From Miniphocaeibacter sp964345925 (GTDB taxonomy: Bacteria; Bacillota; Clostridia; Tissierellales; Peptoniphilaceae): 64,000 bases of DNA. Shown one piece after another: positions 1 to 8,580 of this stretch; within the stretch, counting starts at the first letter, position 1, and each line of letters begins with the position of its first letter. Location of the stretch: assembly GCA_964345925.1 (NCBI GenBank), contig CAYFSP010000002.1, forward strand, positions 55,444 through 119,443, in the 5' to 3' direction. Position numbers and translations under genes: made by a program. The notes under the pieces were generated by a model that saw only the letters and a program-made list of their open reading frames with translations, made no database searches and had not been told where the DNA came from.

Positions 1-2
1 TA

Positions 3-47
3 GAATTAATAGAAAATACTAAAAAAGAGTATGGGGAAGCTAAATAA
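3..47 (+). CDS. C-terminal tail of an upstream gene, cut by the window edge
   Basis: An open frame enters from the left edge and ends with residues ELIENTKKEYGEAK and a TAA. That stop overlaps the ATG of the next gene (TAATG), an arrangement typical of translational coupling, so the two genes are probably one operon. The tail is too short to identify. Small GntR-type regulators often precede membrane proteins like the next gene in Firmicutes, and a charged helical tail would fit, but that is only a guess. Confidence 0.5.
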   Translation, partial: ELIENTKKEYGEAK

Positions 48-1444
48 TGGAAATGATACTTATTGGTTTATTCATGAGTATTTTAATTATTCCTGCATAT
101 ATTTATATGTACTTTGCATATAAAAAAACTGTTGAATATAAAAATGGTGAAATAATGCTTGTGAAAATTCCATATGAATATAAAGATAATGAAGATATTA
201 CAAAGATTGCAGAAGTTGGTAAAAAAGCAACTAAGAAATTTCTTATATCTAGTATTGTTTTTATTGTAGGAATAAATTCTATATGGTTTTTTTTAGAAAA
301 GTATGAGGACTATTTTGGAATATTTATGATTTTTTATATGATTGCATTATTAGGGCCTTATGGTTATCTATGCGTAAAGTTACAAATAGAGAGAAGTAAA
401 ATACTAAAAATAAAGTATGATAATAACTGGTTAGAGTATAATGAAGTATATATTGACACTAAACTACTGAACAGTGGTTTAAAGGATAAATATAAAAAAT
501 TATCTAGATACAATATGATTATTCTACTCGTTTTTTTAATATTATCATTTATTATTTTAGAAAAAACTGACTTTTATATGAGTCTAATAATGATACTATC
601 CATATTTATAGAAAATATAACATTTGTTTTTATTGCCAATATAGATGAATACAATTATATTTCTGAAGATTTTAAAGAAAATTATGACTATAATAAGAAA
701 AAAATAGATGAAGTCTATAAAGTACTTAGAAATTTCATTATAGTAAACTATTTAAATTTAACGCTATATATTTTTATTACTGTATTTGGACTGTATTTAA
801 ATATAGGTATGTATATTTTTTTAGTCGTACTAGTCTTAGATATAATATATGCCCTTGTATTTTTATTAAGGATTTATGGTAAATATAAAGTAAAAAACGA
901 TTATAGTACTTTAAGCAATTCTGGAGATTTTTATGACTACTTTGGATATAGCAATCCTTATGATAATAGAATAATGGTTTCAGATAAAATTACTGTAGGT
1001 GCCATATTTAATAGAGGTACTGCAAAAGGTAAAATAGTTATAGCCCTTACTTATATTATTACAATTTTACTAATAGGAGGAACAGTATTTTTTTCAAGCT
1101 TTACAAGTAGTGGGTATGAATATAGCCTTACAAATAATTTTCTTAGAATAGAGAGCTACGGTTATAGTGCAGATATAAGATTAACTGATATAGAGGAATT
1201 AGAAATTTCAGATAAAATAGACTTTTCTAATGCAGTTAGAATAAATGGAGTAGGTGCTAGTAAGTACAGCTATGGTTATTTTAGACTAAAGAAATATGGA
1301 AGGGTAAAACTATATTCTAACAATGGTAATAACCTATTTATAATAATAAAGGACAAGGAAAACTATTATATATTCAATGAAATAGATAAAGAAAAAACGA
1401 AAGAACTATATGGGGAATTAAGTGAAAAAATTGCAATTACTTAG
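47..1444 (+). CDS. Multi-pass membrane protein with C-terminal PH-like domain, function unknown
   Basis: The 465-residue protein opens with a membrane segment at about residues 3-25, followed by about six more hydrophobic helices up to residue 350. The last is a Gly/Ile/Thr-rich helix near 335-355. After it comes an exposed beta-rich region of roughly 110 residues that looks like a bacterial PH-like fold. The layout recalls the DUF1648/DUF5808 class of Firmicute membrane proteins, which are often paired with small transcription regulators; this family link is an impression, not a firm match. The ATG overlaps the stop of the preceding gene. The gene ends inside a strong terminator hairpin. I do not recognise a specific function. 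Confidence 0.7.
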   Translation: MEMILIGLFMSILIIPAYIYMYFAYKKTVEYKNGEIMLVKIPYEYKDNEDITKIAEVGKKATKKFLISSIVFIVGINSIWFFLEKYEDYFGIFMIFYMIALLGPYGYLCVKLQIERSKILKIKYDNNWLEYNEVYIDTKLLNSGLKDKYKKLSRYNMIILLVFLILSFIILEKTDFYMSLIMILSIFIENITFVFIANIDEYNYISEDFKENYDYNKKKIDEVYKVLRNFIIVNYLNLTLYIFITVFGLYLNIGMYIFLVVLVLDIIYALVFLLRIYGKYKVKNDYSTLSNSGDFYDYFGYSNPYDNRIMVSDKITVGAIFNRGTAKGKIVIALTYIITILLIGGTVFFSSFTSSGYEYSLTNNFLRIESYGYSADIRLTDIEELEISDKIDFSNAVRINGVGASKYSYGYFRLKKYGRVKLYSNNGNNLFIIIKDKENYYIFNEIDKEKTKELYGELSEKIAIT

Positions 1445-1465
1445 TAATTGCAATTTTGATTTTTA
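1427..1465 (+). terminator. Rho-independent terminator after the membrane protein
   Basis: A 14-base stem (AAAATTGCAATTAC paired with GTAATTGCAATTTT, loop TTA) overlaps the stop codon and is followed by a T-rich stretch. Confidence 0.75.
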
Positions 1466-1501
1466 TAAAAACTGCTGAAAGATTGCATTTATTATAATAA
1501 A

Positions 1502-1530
1502 TTGATAAACTTAGTAAGGGTAAATAGAAT
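1502..1530 (+). promoter_or_regulatory. Likely sigma-A promoter for transketolase
   Basis: TTGATA and TAGAAT are separated by 17 bases, about 24 bases before the transketolase start. The gene lies directly after a terminator, so it needs its own promoter. No operator is visible. Confidence 0.5.
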
Positions 1531-1553
1531 ATATTATAACGTAGAGGTGGAGA

Positions 1554-3524
1554 ATGAACGTAAATAATTTAGCAGTGAATACAATTAAGGTATTATCTGT
1601 TGAAGCAATACAAAAAGCTAAGTCAGGACATCCTGGTTTACCAATGGGAGCAGCGCCAATGGCATATGCCCTTTGGAATAATGTAATGAACCATAATCCT
1701 AAAAATCCTAATTGGGTGAATAGGGATAGATTTATACTTTCTGCAGGCCATGGATCGATGATGTTATATTCATTATTAAATATTTTTGGCTATGGACTAA
1801 GTATTGATGATATTAAAAACTTTAGACAATTGGATAGTCTTACACCAGGTCATCCTGAGTATGGACATACAGTTGGAGTTGAGGCTACAACTGGACCTTT
1901 AGGACAAGGTTTAGCTATGGGAGTTGGTATGGCTCTAGCTGAAAGTCATTTAGCAGAAAAATACAACAAGCCAGGTTATAATATAGTAGATCATTATACA
2001 TATATTATAGCTGGAGATGGATGTATGATGGAAGGAATTACAAACGAAGCATCTTCCTTTGCTGGTACAAATAAATTATCTAAATTAATAGTTTTATATG
2101 ATTCAAACAATATTTCAATTGAAGGTAGTACTGATTTAGCCTTTACTGAAAATGTTATTGATAGGTACAAAGCCTTAGGATGGGATACTTTCCTAGTTGA
2201 AGATGGTACTTCAATTGATGCAATAACTGAAGCGATAGAAAAAGCTAAGAAGACTGATAAACCGGCTTTAATCGAAATAAAGACTAAAATTGGTGCTGGA
2301 AGCGTAAAAGAAGGGTTGGCTTCAGCTCATGGTGAGCCTTTAGGCGAAGAGAATATAGTGGATTTCAAAAAGAATATCGGATGGGAATATGAAGAATCTT
2401 TCTTCGTACCAGAAGAAGTTAAGGAATCTATAAATAAATCAAATATAAATCGTGGTCTTAAAGAGGAAAATTGGAATAGATTATTTGAAAACTACAAGAA
2501 GGAATTTCCAAATGATGCAAAGGAATTTGAAGATTCGTTAAATGTAGAATTGCCAGAAGATCTTTTCAATGATGATTTCTACAAATTTGAAAAAGATGAT
2601 GCATCAAGAGGGTATTCAGGAACTATATTAAATAGAGTTGCTGAAAAAGTTCCATTCCTATTTGGTGGTTCTGCAGATTTAGCACCATCAAATAAATCTG
2701 AAATGAAAAATAGTGGTTTTTATAGTCCTGAAAACAAAGAGGGATCCAATATACATTTTGGCGTTAGAGAATTAGCTATGAGTGCTATTTCAAACGGTAT
2801 AGCTTTACATGGTGGAGCAATACCTTACTGTTCAACATTCCTTGTATTTAGTGATTACGTAAAACCTACAATAAGACTATCAGCATTAATGAATCAACAG
2901 GTACTATATATATTTACACATGATGGTATAGGAGTTGGAGAAGACGGACCTACACATCAACCTATAGAACAAATGGTTATGTTAAGATCCACTCCAAATA
3001 TTGCTACATTTAGACCAGCTGATGGTAAAGAGACAGCAGCTGCATATGAGTATGCATTAACAAATAAAACTGGTCCTACAGTATTTGCTTTAAGTAGACA
3101 GACTTTACCAAATTTAGAAGAGACTAGTAGAGATGCTTTAAAAGGTGGATACGTTTTAAAAGATTTAGGCGATAGAATAGATATTATATTAATGGGTTCA
3201 GGTTCTGAAGTTAAATTGATATTGGATGCAGCTGAAAGAATTAATAAATTAGGATATGGAGTTAGAGTTGTCTCTATGCCTAGTCCAGATGTGTTCGAAT
3301 TACAATCACAATCATATAAGAACTCAGTACTTCCTAAGGAAATAGTTAAAAGGGTTTCTGTAGAAGCATTGACTACTTATGGTTGGGATAAATATGTTGG
3401 ATTTGATGGTGTTACGATAGGTATGGAAGGCTTTGGAGCTTCTGCACCGGCAAATTTACTTTTTGATAAATTTGGATTTACAGTTGAAAATGTTGTTGAA
3501 AAGGCATTAAGCATATTAAAATAA
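1554..3524 (+). CDS. tkt: Transketolase
   Basis: This cytosolic thiamine-diphosphate enzyme moves two-carbon ketol units between sugar phosphates in the non-oxidative pentose phosphate pathway. At 656 residues it is the normal full-length form. The N-terminal domain carries the substrate and cofactor histidines (SGHPG near 24-28, SAGHGSM near 63-69, TPGHPEYGH near 97-105) and the ThDP/metal motif GDGCMMEG at about 154-161. The middle domain has the catalytic Glu in HFGVREL (about residue 400) and the GEDGPTHQP loop. The ATG follows GAGGTGG at a good distance. It is a single gene between its own promoter and terminator. Identification is secure. Confidence 0.96.
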   Translation: MNVNNLAVNTIKVLSVEAIQKAKSGHPGLPMGAAPMAYALWNNVMNHNPKNPNWVNRDRFILSAGHGSMMLYSLLNIFGYGLSIDDIKNFRQLDSLTPGHPEYGHTVGVEATTGPLGQGLAMGVGMALAESHLAEKYNKPGYNIVDHYTYIIAGDGCMMEGITNEASSFAGTNKLSKLIVLYDSNNISIEGSTDLAFTENVIDRYKALGWDTFLVEDGTSIDAITEAIEKAKKTDKPALIEIKTKIGAGSVKEGLASAHGEPLGEENIVDFKKNIGWEYEESFFVPEEVKESINKSNINRGLKEENWNRLFENYKKEFPNDAKEFEDSLNVELPEDLFNDDFYKFEKDDASRGYSGTILNRVAEKVPFLFGGSADLAPSNKSEMKNSGFYSPENKEGSNIHFGVRELAMSAISNGIALHGGAIPYCSTFLVFSDYVKPTIRLSALMNQQVLYIFTHDGIGVGEDGPTHQPIEQMVMLRSTPNIATFRPADGKETAAAYEYALTNKTGPTVFALSRQTLPNLEETSRDALKGGYVLKDLGDRIDIILMGSGSEVKLILDAAERINKLGYGVRVVSMPSPDVFELQSQSYKNSVLPKEIVKRVSVEALTTYGWDKYVGFDGVTIGMEGFGASAPANLLFDKFGFTVENVVEKALSILK

Positions 3525-3530
3525 AAATTA

Positions 3531-3567
3531 AGAGCTATGAAAGTCATATACTTTCTAGCTCTTTTTT
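3531..3567 (+). terminator. Terminator after transketolase
   Basis: AGAGCTA and GAAAGT pair with ACTTTC and TAGCTCT across a short loop, followed by seven T. Confidence 0.85.
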
Positions 3568-3638
3568 TAAAATCAATATACAAGGACTCATCAAAATAAT
3601 TTACTATGATATTATAGCATATTAAATTGTTAAATAAG

Positions 3639-3667
3639 TTGACATTACTTCATTACTAGTATATTAT
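3639..3667 (+). promoter_or_regulatory. Strong promoter of the histidine operon leader
   Basis: A consensus TTGACA is separated by 17 bases from TATTAT. The predicted start of transcription falls just before the ribosome binding site of the leader ORF. It is the best promoter in the 450-base gap between transketolase and the his genes. Confidence 0.75.
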
Positions 3668-3685
3668 ATGATGAAGGAGAATATT

Positions 3686-3754
3686 ATGAAAAATATAAAC
3701 TTAAAGATAAGAATTAAAAAAGTAAATAATTTTGTACATCATAGCCATTCATAA
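3686..3754 (+). CDS. hisL: Putative histidine leader peptide
   Basis: A 22-codon ORF starts at ATG six bases after AAGGAGA and ends with codons CAT CAT AGC CAT TCA TAA, reading His-His-Ser-His-Ser-stop. Three of the last five residues are histidine, although histidine is a rare amino acid. The His codons and stop lie in the 5' arm of a hairpin that competes with a downstream antiterminator. This matches the ribosome-stalling leader logic known for the enterobacterial his operon. The peptide probably has no function beyond being translated. The ORF is too short for routine gene callers, so the call rests on position, binding site and RNA structure. Confidence 0.75.
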   Translation: MKNINLKIRIKKVNNFVHHSHS

Positions 3755-3823
3755 TTGAATAGGGCTATATTTTAGAATGTTTTTTATTGGATATTATAGC
3801 CACTATTTAGTGGCTATTTTTTT
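3741..3823 (+). promoter_or_regulatory. His attenuator: competing hairpins before the his operon
   Basis: Segment 1 (3741-3751, over the His codons) pairs with segment 2 (3756-3768): ATAGCC with GGCTAT and ATTCA with TGAAT, with a two-base bulge. Segment 2 can instead pair with segment 3, GGCTATA (3763-3769) with TATAGCC (3795-3801). Segment 3 also forms the 5' arm of the terminator (3796-3817). A ribosome stalled at the His codons would cover segment 1 and free segment 2 to pair with 3, blocking termination. A ribosome that finishes the leader would allow the 3:4 terminator. The pairings are read from sequence; the regulation is inferred. Confidence 0.75.
3796..3823 (+). terminator. Intrinsic terminator of the his attenuator
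   Basis: ATAGCCACT pairs perfectly with AGTGGCTAT around a four-base loop and is followed by seven T. It lies between the leader ORF and the first structural gene, where it has no gene of its own to end. That placement is expected of an attenuator. Confidence 0.85.
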
Positions 3824-3960
3824 ATTCTATATAATATAAGAGTTTAAGATATTATACTACTAATAAAAAGATTGTAGAAAATAAATTTAAAAGAAAGTAA
3901 AGAAATCAAGAATTACTTTTAAAAATTATTTTAACAAATAAAAAACTTAAAAATGTAAAA

Positions 3961-3985
3961 ATATATTGTACGTAGTACAATATAT
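3961..3985. repeat. 25-base palindrome upstream of hisZG, possible operator
   Basis: Perfect 11-base arms ATATATTGTAC and GTACAATATAT flank GTA. It starts 60 bases before the first his gene and has no T-run, so it is not a terminator. It could be a repressor site. Firmicute his operons can be controlled by TrpR-like regulators (HisR), and TrpR operators also use GTAC arms, but that link is speculative. The rest of the sequence from 3824 to 4010 is AT-rich with nothing else recognisable. Confidence 0.45.
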
Positions 3986-4020
3986 ATAATTGTATTTTAA
4001 CTAATAATAAGAGGTGAATA

Positions 4021-5622
4021 ATGGAAAAATATTTTGTTAAGGGTTCAGAATATATTTTCGAAGAGAATATAGATAAAATAAATAATATTGGAAATAGTAT
4101 TTTACAATGTGCAAAGGAAAAGGGATTTGTACAAGTAAGTACACCATATTTTGAAAATTATGAACTGTATAAGAATTATGATAAATTGGACAAGTTAAAT
4201 ATGACTAAAATAATTGATAAAGATGGTAAAATAATAGTACTAAGACCTGATATTACAATTCCTATTGCAAAGGTTGTCTCAACTAAGTATAAAAATCCAA
4301 ATGAAAAGGTTAAATTATGCTATTTAAGTACTATTTTTAGAGAGTATAAAAGTCCTAAGAATTATGGAAAGGATTTTTTACAAGGAGGAGTTGAACTTTT
4401 TGGAGAGGATAGTTCAGAAATAGACTATGAAATAATAGACTTAGCTGCGAATATGCTAAAGAAAATAGGGTTTTCAAACATCCAAGTCGACATTGGTAAT
4501 GTTGCTTTCCAAGATGGTTTTTTCAATTCATTGAATATAGATGAAAATACTAAAAATGATATAAAAAATTTAGTGGAGACTAAAAATATTGGAGACATAG
4601 AAGAGTATTTATCTACACAAGAACTAGATGAAAAGGATAAGGAATTTATTTATATTCTACCTAAACTATTTGGAGATGTTGAAAGTACCATAGCAATAGC
4701 TAGAGAATATTGTAAAAATGATGAAATGGTAAATGCTTTAAAAAGAATAGAAGATATATATACTATATTCTCTAAGGAAAATAATATAGAATTTAAACTT
4801 GACTTGTCATTTACAAATAGCTTAAATTACTATACTGATTTAATATTTAAAGTATACGCAGGATCATTACATATTCCAGTGGCTAGTGGTGGTAGGTGTA
4901 ATAATTTAGCAGGAGATTTTGGAGAAAGTAGACCTTGTTGTGGATTCGGTATAAATGTAAATTTAGTCAATGAATATTTAAATGATGATGAATATGATGA
5001 TATTATTCATATAGCATTGGCTAAGGGAAGGGTTCATAAGCAAGCTATTAAAAGATTTGAGGAATGTGGCTTAGTATTTCCAGAATATAGCGATAAGAGT
5101 AGAAAGCTTTTATTTGTTGATAGTACGAAAAAAGTTGAAATCATTTTAGTAAAATCACAGGACGTACCAATATATGTAGAAAATGGAGCAGCTGATATTG
5201 GCGTAGTTGGAAATGATATTTTACTTGAGGAGCAATTTAAAGTTTATGAATTGATGAATTTAAACATTGGACTTTGCAGAATTTCTACAGCTATAATTAA
5301 GGATTCTATTATTGATTATAATAAAAAAGTTCTAGTGGCTACAAAATATCCTAATATTGCAAATAAATATTTTACTGATAAAGGGATTTCAATAAATTTA
5401 ATTAAACTAAATGGTTCTGTTGAACTAGGGCCAATAGTTAAACTTTCAGATTTAATAGTTGATATAGTAGAAACAGGTGGTACATTAAAGGAAAATAATC
5501 TGGTGGAAGATGAGAAGATTTTAGATATATCATCAAGATTAATATGCAATAAGGTTGCTTTTAAAACTAAGAACAAACAAGTTGAAAATATTGTTGAAAT
5601 ATTAAGGGAATTAGAAATATAG
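4021..5622 (+). CDS. hisZG: Fused HisZ-HisG: ATP phosphoribosyltransferase, regulatory plus catalytic parts
   Basis: HisG joins PRPP and ATP in the first step of histidine synthesis. Short HisG enzymes need the HisRS-like partner HisZ for activity and feedback control. Here one 533-residue frame holds both. Residues 1 to about 320 are HisZ, with class II synthetase-like motifs LRPDITIPIAKVV (about 74-86), IFREYK (about 105-110) and ASGGRCNNLAGDFG (about 288-301). Residues from about 328 to the end are short-form HisG, with IALAKGR (331-337), the middle motif ADIGVVGNDI (about 391-400) and the PRPP loop DIVETGGTL (about 481-489). The linker is only about ten residues. HisZ and HisG are usually separate adjacent genes. 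The start follows AAGAGGTG. Confidence 0.93.
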   Translation: MEKYFVKGSEYIFEENIDKINNIGNSILQCAKEKGFVQVSTPYFENYELYKNYDKLDKLNMTKIIDKDGKIIVLRPDITIPIAKVVSTKYKNPNEKVKLCYLSTIFREYKSPKNYGKDFLQGGVELFGEDSSEIDYEIIDLAANMLKKIGFSNIQVDIGNVAFQDGFFNSLNIDENTKNDIKNLVETKNIGDIEEYLSTQELDEKDKEFIYILPKLFGDVESTIAIAREYCKNDEMVNALKRIEDIYTIFSKENNIEFKLDLSFTNSLNYYTDLIFKVYAGSLHIPVASGGRCNNLAGDFGESRPCCGFGINVNLVNEYLNDDEYDDIIHIALAKGRVHKQAIKRFEECGLVFPEYSDKSRKLLFVDSTKKVEIILVKSQDVPIYVENGAADIGVVGNDILLEEQFKVYELMNLNIGLCRISTAIIKDSIIDYNKKVLVATKYPNIANKYFTDKGISINLIKLNGSVELGPIVKLSDLIVDIVETGGTLKENNLVEDEKILDISSRLICNKVAFKTKNKQVENIVEILRELEI

Positions 5623-5631
5623 AGGTGAAAA

Positions 5632-6924
5632 ATGAGAATTATAAAAATAGAAGATGGAATGAATAAAAGAAAAGTTTTAAATGAATTATTAAAACGCGAA
5701 GAAGAAGATAATTTAAAAGTGGAAGAAATAGTTAGAGATATTATTTTAAATATAAGAAAAAATGGCGACAAAGCCGTAAAGGAATATACAGAAAAGTTTG
5801 ATGGTGCAGTTTTAGATTCACTTAAAGTAACTAAAGAAGAAATAGATTTTGCTCTTAAAGACGTAGGAGAGGAATTTTTAAATATTTTAAAAGAAGCTAA
5901 GGAAAATATTAGAGTTTACCATGAGGAAGAAAAAGAGTATACATGGTTTAAGGATTTTAGAGAAGGTGTAAAGCTAGGTCAAAAAATTACTCCAATTGAA
6001 AGAGTTGGTTTATATGTACCTGGAGGTACAGCAGGTTATCCTTCAACTGTTCTTATGACTGCAGTACCAGCCAAAGTTGCTGGAGTTGATTCATTGGCAA
6101 TGGTAACGCCACCAGATAAAAATGGTAAGGTGGATTCCTTCATTTTAGCTTCTGCATATATTGCAGGTGTAGACGAAATATATAAAATTGGTGGAGCACA
6201 AGCAGTAGCTGCATTGGCTTATGGCACTGAAACAGTGGAACCAGTCTATAAGATAGTTGGACCTGGTAATATATTCGTAGCAACTGCTAAAAAACAGGTT
6301 TTTGGTAAAGTTGATATTGATATGATTGCAGGACCAAGTGAAATAGGAATATTATCAGATGAAAAATCAAATCCGAGAATAATTGCAGCAGATTTATTAT
6401 CACAGGCAGAACATGATGTAATGGCAGCTCCAATATTCATTACTACATCAGAAGAACAAGCAGAGGAAGTAAAAAAAGAAGTATATAGACAAATTGATCT
6501 TCTACCTAGAAAGGAAATTAATTTAAAATCCATAGAAAATTATTCCTTAGGAATTGTAGCTAGAAATAAAGATGAGGCAATTGAATGGATGAATGAATTT
6601 GCACCAGAGCATTTGGAGATTTTATATGATAATCCTGAAGATTACTTGGACAAGATAAAAAATGCAGGAGCTATTTTCTTGGGAGAATACACACCAGAGC
6701 CTGTAGGGGATTATTTTGCCGGTCCTAATCATACATTGCCAACAAGTGGTACAGCTAAATTTTCTTCACCTTTAGGAGTGTACGACTATTTTAAGAGAAG
6801 TAGTATTCTGTACTATGATAAAGAAGCGTTGAAAAAAGTTGGAGATAAAGTTCAAAAATTTGCAAAGAGTGAAGGTTTATATGCGCATGCTAACGCAATT
6901 GATGTAAGATTTAATGAGGAATAA
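5632..6924 (+). CDS. hisD: Histidinol dehydrogenase
   Basis: This enzyme oxidises L-histidinol to L-histidine in two NAD-dependent steps, the last reactions of the pathway. The 430-residue length is normal. Visible family motifs are YVPGGTAGYPST (about 123-134), GPGNIFVATAK (about 210-220), the zinc-ligand region LLSQAEHD (about 255-262), FAPEHLEI, and the C-terminal GPNHTLPTSGTA with the conserved His. It starts nine bases after hisZG behind AGAGGTG. Its stop lies one base before the ATG chosen for hisC, so the genes are cotranscribed. Confidence 0.96.
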   Translation: MRIIKIEDGMNKRKVLNELLKREEEDNLKVEEIVRDIILNIRKNGDKAVKEYTEKFDGAVLDSLKVTKEEIDFALKDVGEEFLNILKEAKENIRVYHEEEKEYTWFKDFREGVKLGQKITPIERVGLYVPGGTAGYPSTVLMTAVPAKVAGVDSLAMVTPPDKNGKVDSFILASAYIAGVDEIYKIGGAQAVAALAYGTETVEPVYKIVGPGNIFVATAKKQVFGKVDIDMIAGPSEIGILSDEKSNPRIIAADLLSQAEHDVMAAPIFITTSEEQAEEVKKEVYRQIDLLPRKEINLKSIENYSLGIVARNKDEAIEWMNEFAPEHLEILYDNPEDYLDKIKNAGAIFLGEYTPEPVGDYFAGPNHTLPTSGTAKFSSPLGVYDYFKRSSILYYDKEALKKVGDKVQKFAKSEGLYAHANAIDVRFNEE

Positions 6925-6925
6925 A

Positions 6926-7984
6926 ATGGCTGATAAATACTTGAAGAAATGTTTATTGGATTTTCAGAACTACGAAACAAAACCTTTAAAGGAAAAATAT
7001 ATTGTAAATGCTAATGAAAGTCCATTTAATATTACAGATGAAGATAATATGAAAAGTACAATTTTAGAAATTATAAAAAATTATGATTTTAATAGATATC
7101 CAGACCCAAATGCTATGGAACTGAGAAAAGAACTTTCCAAGTTTACAAATGTTCAATTGGAAAATATAATCTGTGGAAATGGTGGAGATGAAATAATAAA
7201 TCTTATTATTATGACTTTTATAGAACCGAAAGATTATGTAGTAGTTCATAGTCCAAGTTTTGAAATGTACAATATAAGCACAACGATTAACAATGGTAAA
7301 ATAATAAAGGTTGAAGATAAGAACGATTTTGTAATCGATTCGGCTAAAATAATTGAAAAGGCAAATGAGTTCAAAGCTAAAATGATATTTATATGTGTTC
7401 CTAACAATCCTACTGGCTACTTGATGAAAAAAGATGAAATTGAAAAAATCATAGACAGTACTGAAGGAATAATAGTTTTAGATGAAGCATATATAGAGTT
7501 TTCAGATATTGAAGCCATAAATTATTTAAATAATGATAGAGTAATAGTTGTAAGAACATTATCCAAATTATTTGGTCTAGCTGGTCTTAGAATCGGTTAT
7601 GGAATAGGCAGCAAAAATATGATCAATTGTCTAAACAAGGTTAAGCCACCTTATAATGTAAATGGTTTAACTCAAAGGATTGCCACAGAGGTTTTAAAGA
7701 ATAAGGAATCGATTATTAAAAGAATAGAATTCTTTAAATATGAAAGAAATAGAGTTACCGAAGAATTAAAGAAATTTAGTTACTTAAAGGTATATGATAG
7801 TTCTACAAATTTTATATTGGTAAAAATAGATGAAAAATATATTGATGAAATCCTTTTAAATTTAGAAAAAAATAGTATATTACCTAAGATATACAAGAAT
7901 AGAAAGGACTTAGAGAACTGTATAAGGATTTCTATGTCAACAAAAGAGGTTAATGATTTAATATTGGATTCATTCAAAGTATAG
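6926..7984 (+). CDS. hisC: Histidinol-phosphate aminotransferase
   Basis: This PLP-dependent fold type I transaminase converts imidazole acetol phosphate and glutamate to histidinol phosphate. It shows NANESPFN near the N terminus, the PNNPTGYLM substrate/PLP motif, LDEAYIEF, and the Schiff-base lysine in TLSKLFGLAGLRIGY (about 211-225). An in-frame ATG also exists 12 bases earlier, inside hisD. I chose the second ATG because GAGGA sits five bases before it; the protein is then 352 residues. It lies between hisD and hisB with almost no gaps. Confidence 0.95.
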   Translation: MADKYLKKCLLDFQNYETKPLKEKYIVNANESPFNITDEDNMKSTILEIIKNYDFNRYPDPNAMELRKELSKFTNVQLENIICGNGGDEIINLIIMTFIEPKDYVVVHSPSFEMYNISTTINNGKIIKVEDKNDFVIDSAKIIEKANEFKAKMIFICVPNNPTGYLMKKDEIEKIIDSTEGIIVLDEAYIEFSDIEAINYLNNDRVIVVRTLSKLFGLAGLRIGYGIGSKNMINCLNKVKPPYNVNGLTQRIATEVLKNKESIIKRIEFFKYERNRVTEELKKFSYLKVYDSSTNFILVKIDEKYIDEILLNLEKNSILPKIYKNRKDLENCIRISMSTKEVNDLILDSFKV

Positions 7985-7992
7985 GAGATAAT

Positions 7993-8580
7993 ATGGAAAG
8001 AATAGCAAGTATAGAAAGAAACACGTTTGAGACTAACATAAAAGTTAAACTCACTATAGATGGTAAAGGTATATTAAAAGGCGAAACAGGAATTGGATTT
8101 TTTGATCATATGCTTAATTTGTTAACAAAACATGGTAATTTTAATTTAGAGATATATACTAAAGGCGATACCTTCATAGACAATCATCATTTAATAGAGG
8201 ATTTAGGAATTGTTCTAGGTGAGGTTTTATTACAGGCAATTGGAAATAAAGCTGGAATTAATAGATATGGTTCCTTTACTTGTCCAATGGACGAATGTTT
8301 AACTACGGTGGATTTAGATTTAGGTGGTAGAGGTTACTTAGTATACAATGTAGAGTTAAAGAGAGAGAGAATTGGTGAGTTTGAAACAGAAATGTTAAAA
8401 GAATTTTTATATGCTTTTGCCATAAACGGAAAAATGAACTTACATATTAATAATCTCTATGGAGAAAATGAACACCATAAAGTTGAATCAATTTTCAAAG
8501 CAATGGGTAGAGCATTAAAGGCTGCTTGTAGAATAGAAGACGGGAATACCGATATTCCTTCAACAAAAGGGGTGTTATAA
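7993..8580 (+). CDS. hisB: Imidazoleglycerol-phosphate dehydratase
   Basis: This enzyme removes water from imidazole glycerol phosphate. It is the monofunctional 195-residue form, with no fused histidinol-phosphatase; no phosphatase gene for that step is in the operon, so one must lie elsewhere. Metal-binding repeats are clear: FFDHML (about 36-41), DNHHLIEDLG (about 59-68) and ENEHHKVES (about 158-166). Its TAA overlaps the ATG of hisA. In most Firmicute his operons hisH would follow here, but it does not. Confidence 0.96.
   Translation: MERIASIERNTFETNIKVKLTIDGKGILKGETGIGFFDHMLNLLTKHGNFNLEIYTKGDTFIDNHHLIEDLGIVLGEVLLQAIGNKAGINRYGSFTCPMDECLTTVDLDLGGRGYLVYNVELKRERIGEFETEMLKEFLYAFAINGKMNLHINNLYGENEHHKVESIFKAMGRALKAACRIEDGNTDIPSTKGVL

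Noticed and set aside
3570..4020. A T-box controlling the his operon
   Set aside because: No AGGGTGGTACCGCG-like sequence occurs in the gap; the elements seen fit leader-peptide attenuation instead.
5316..5771. 151-residue minus-strand ORF
   Set aside because: Antisense shadow of hisZG and hisD with low-complexity composition.
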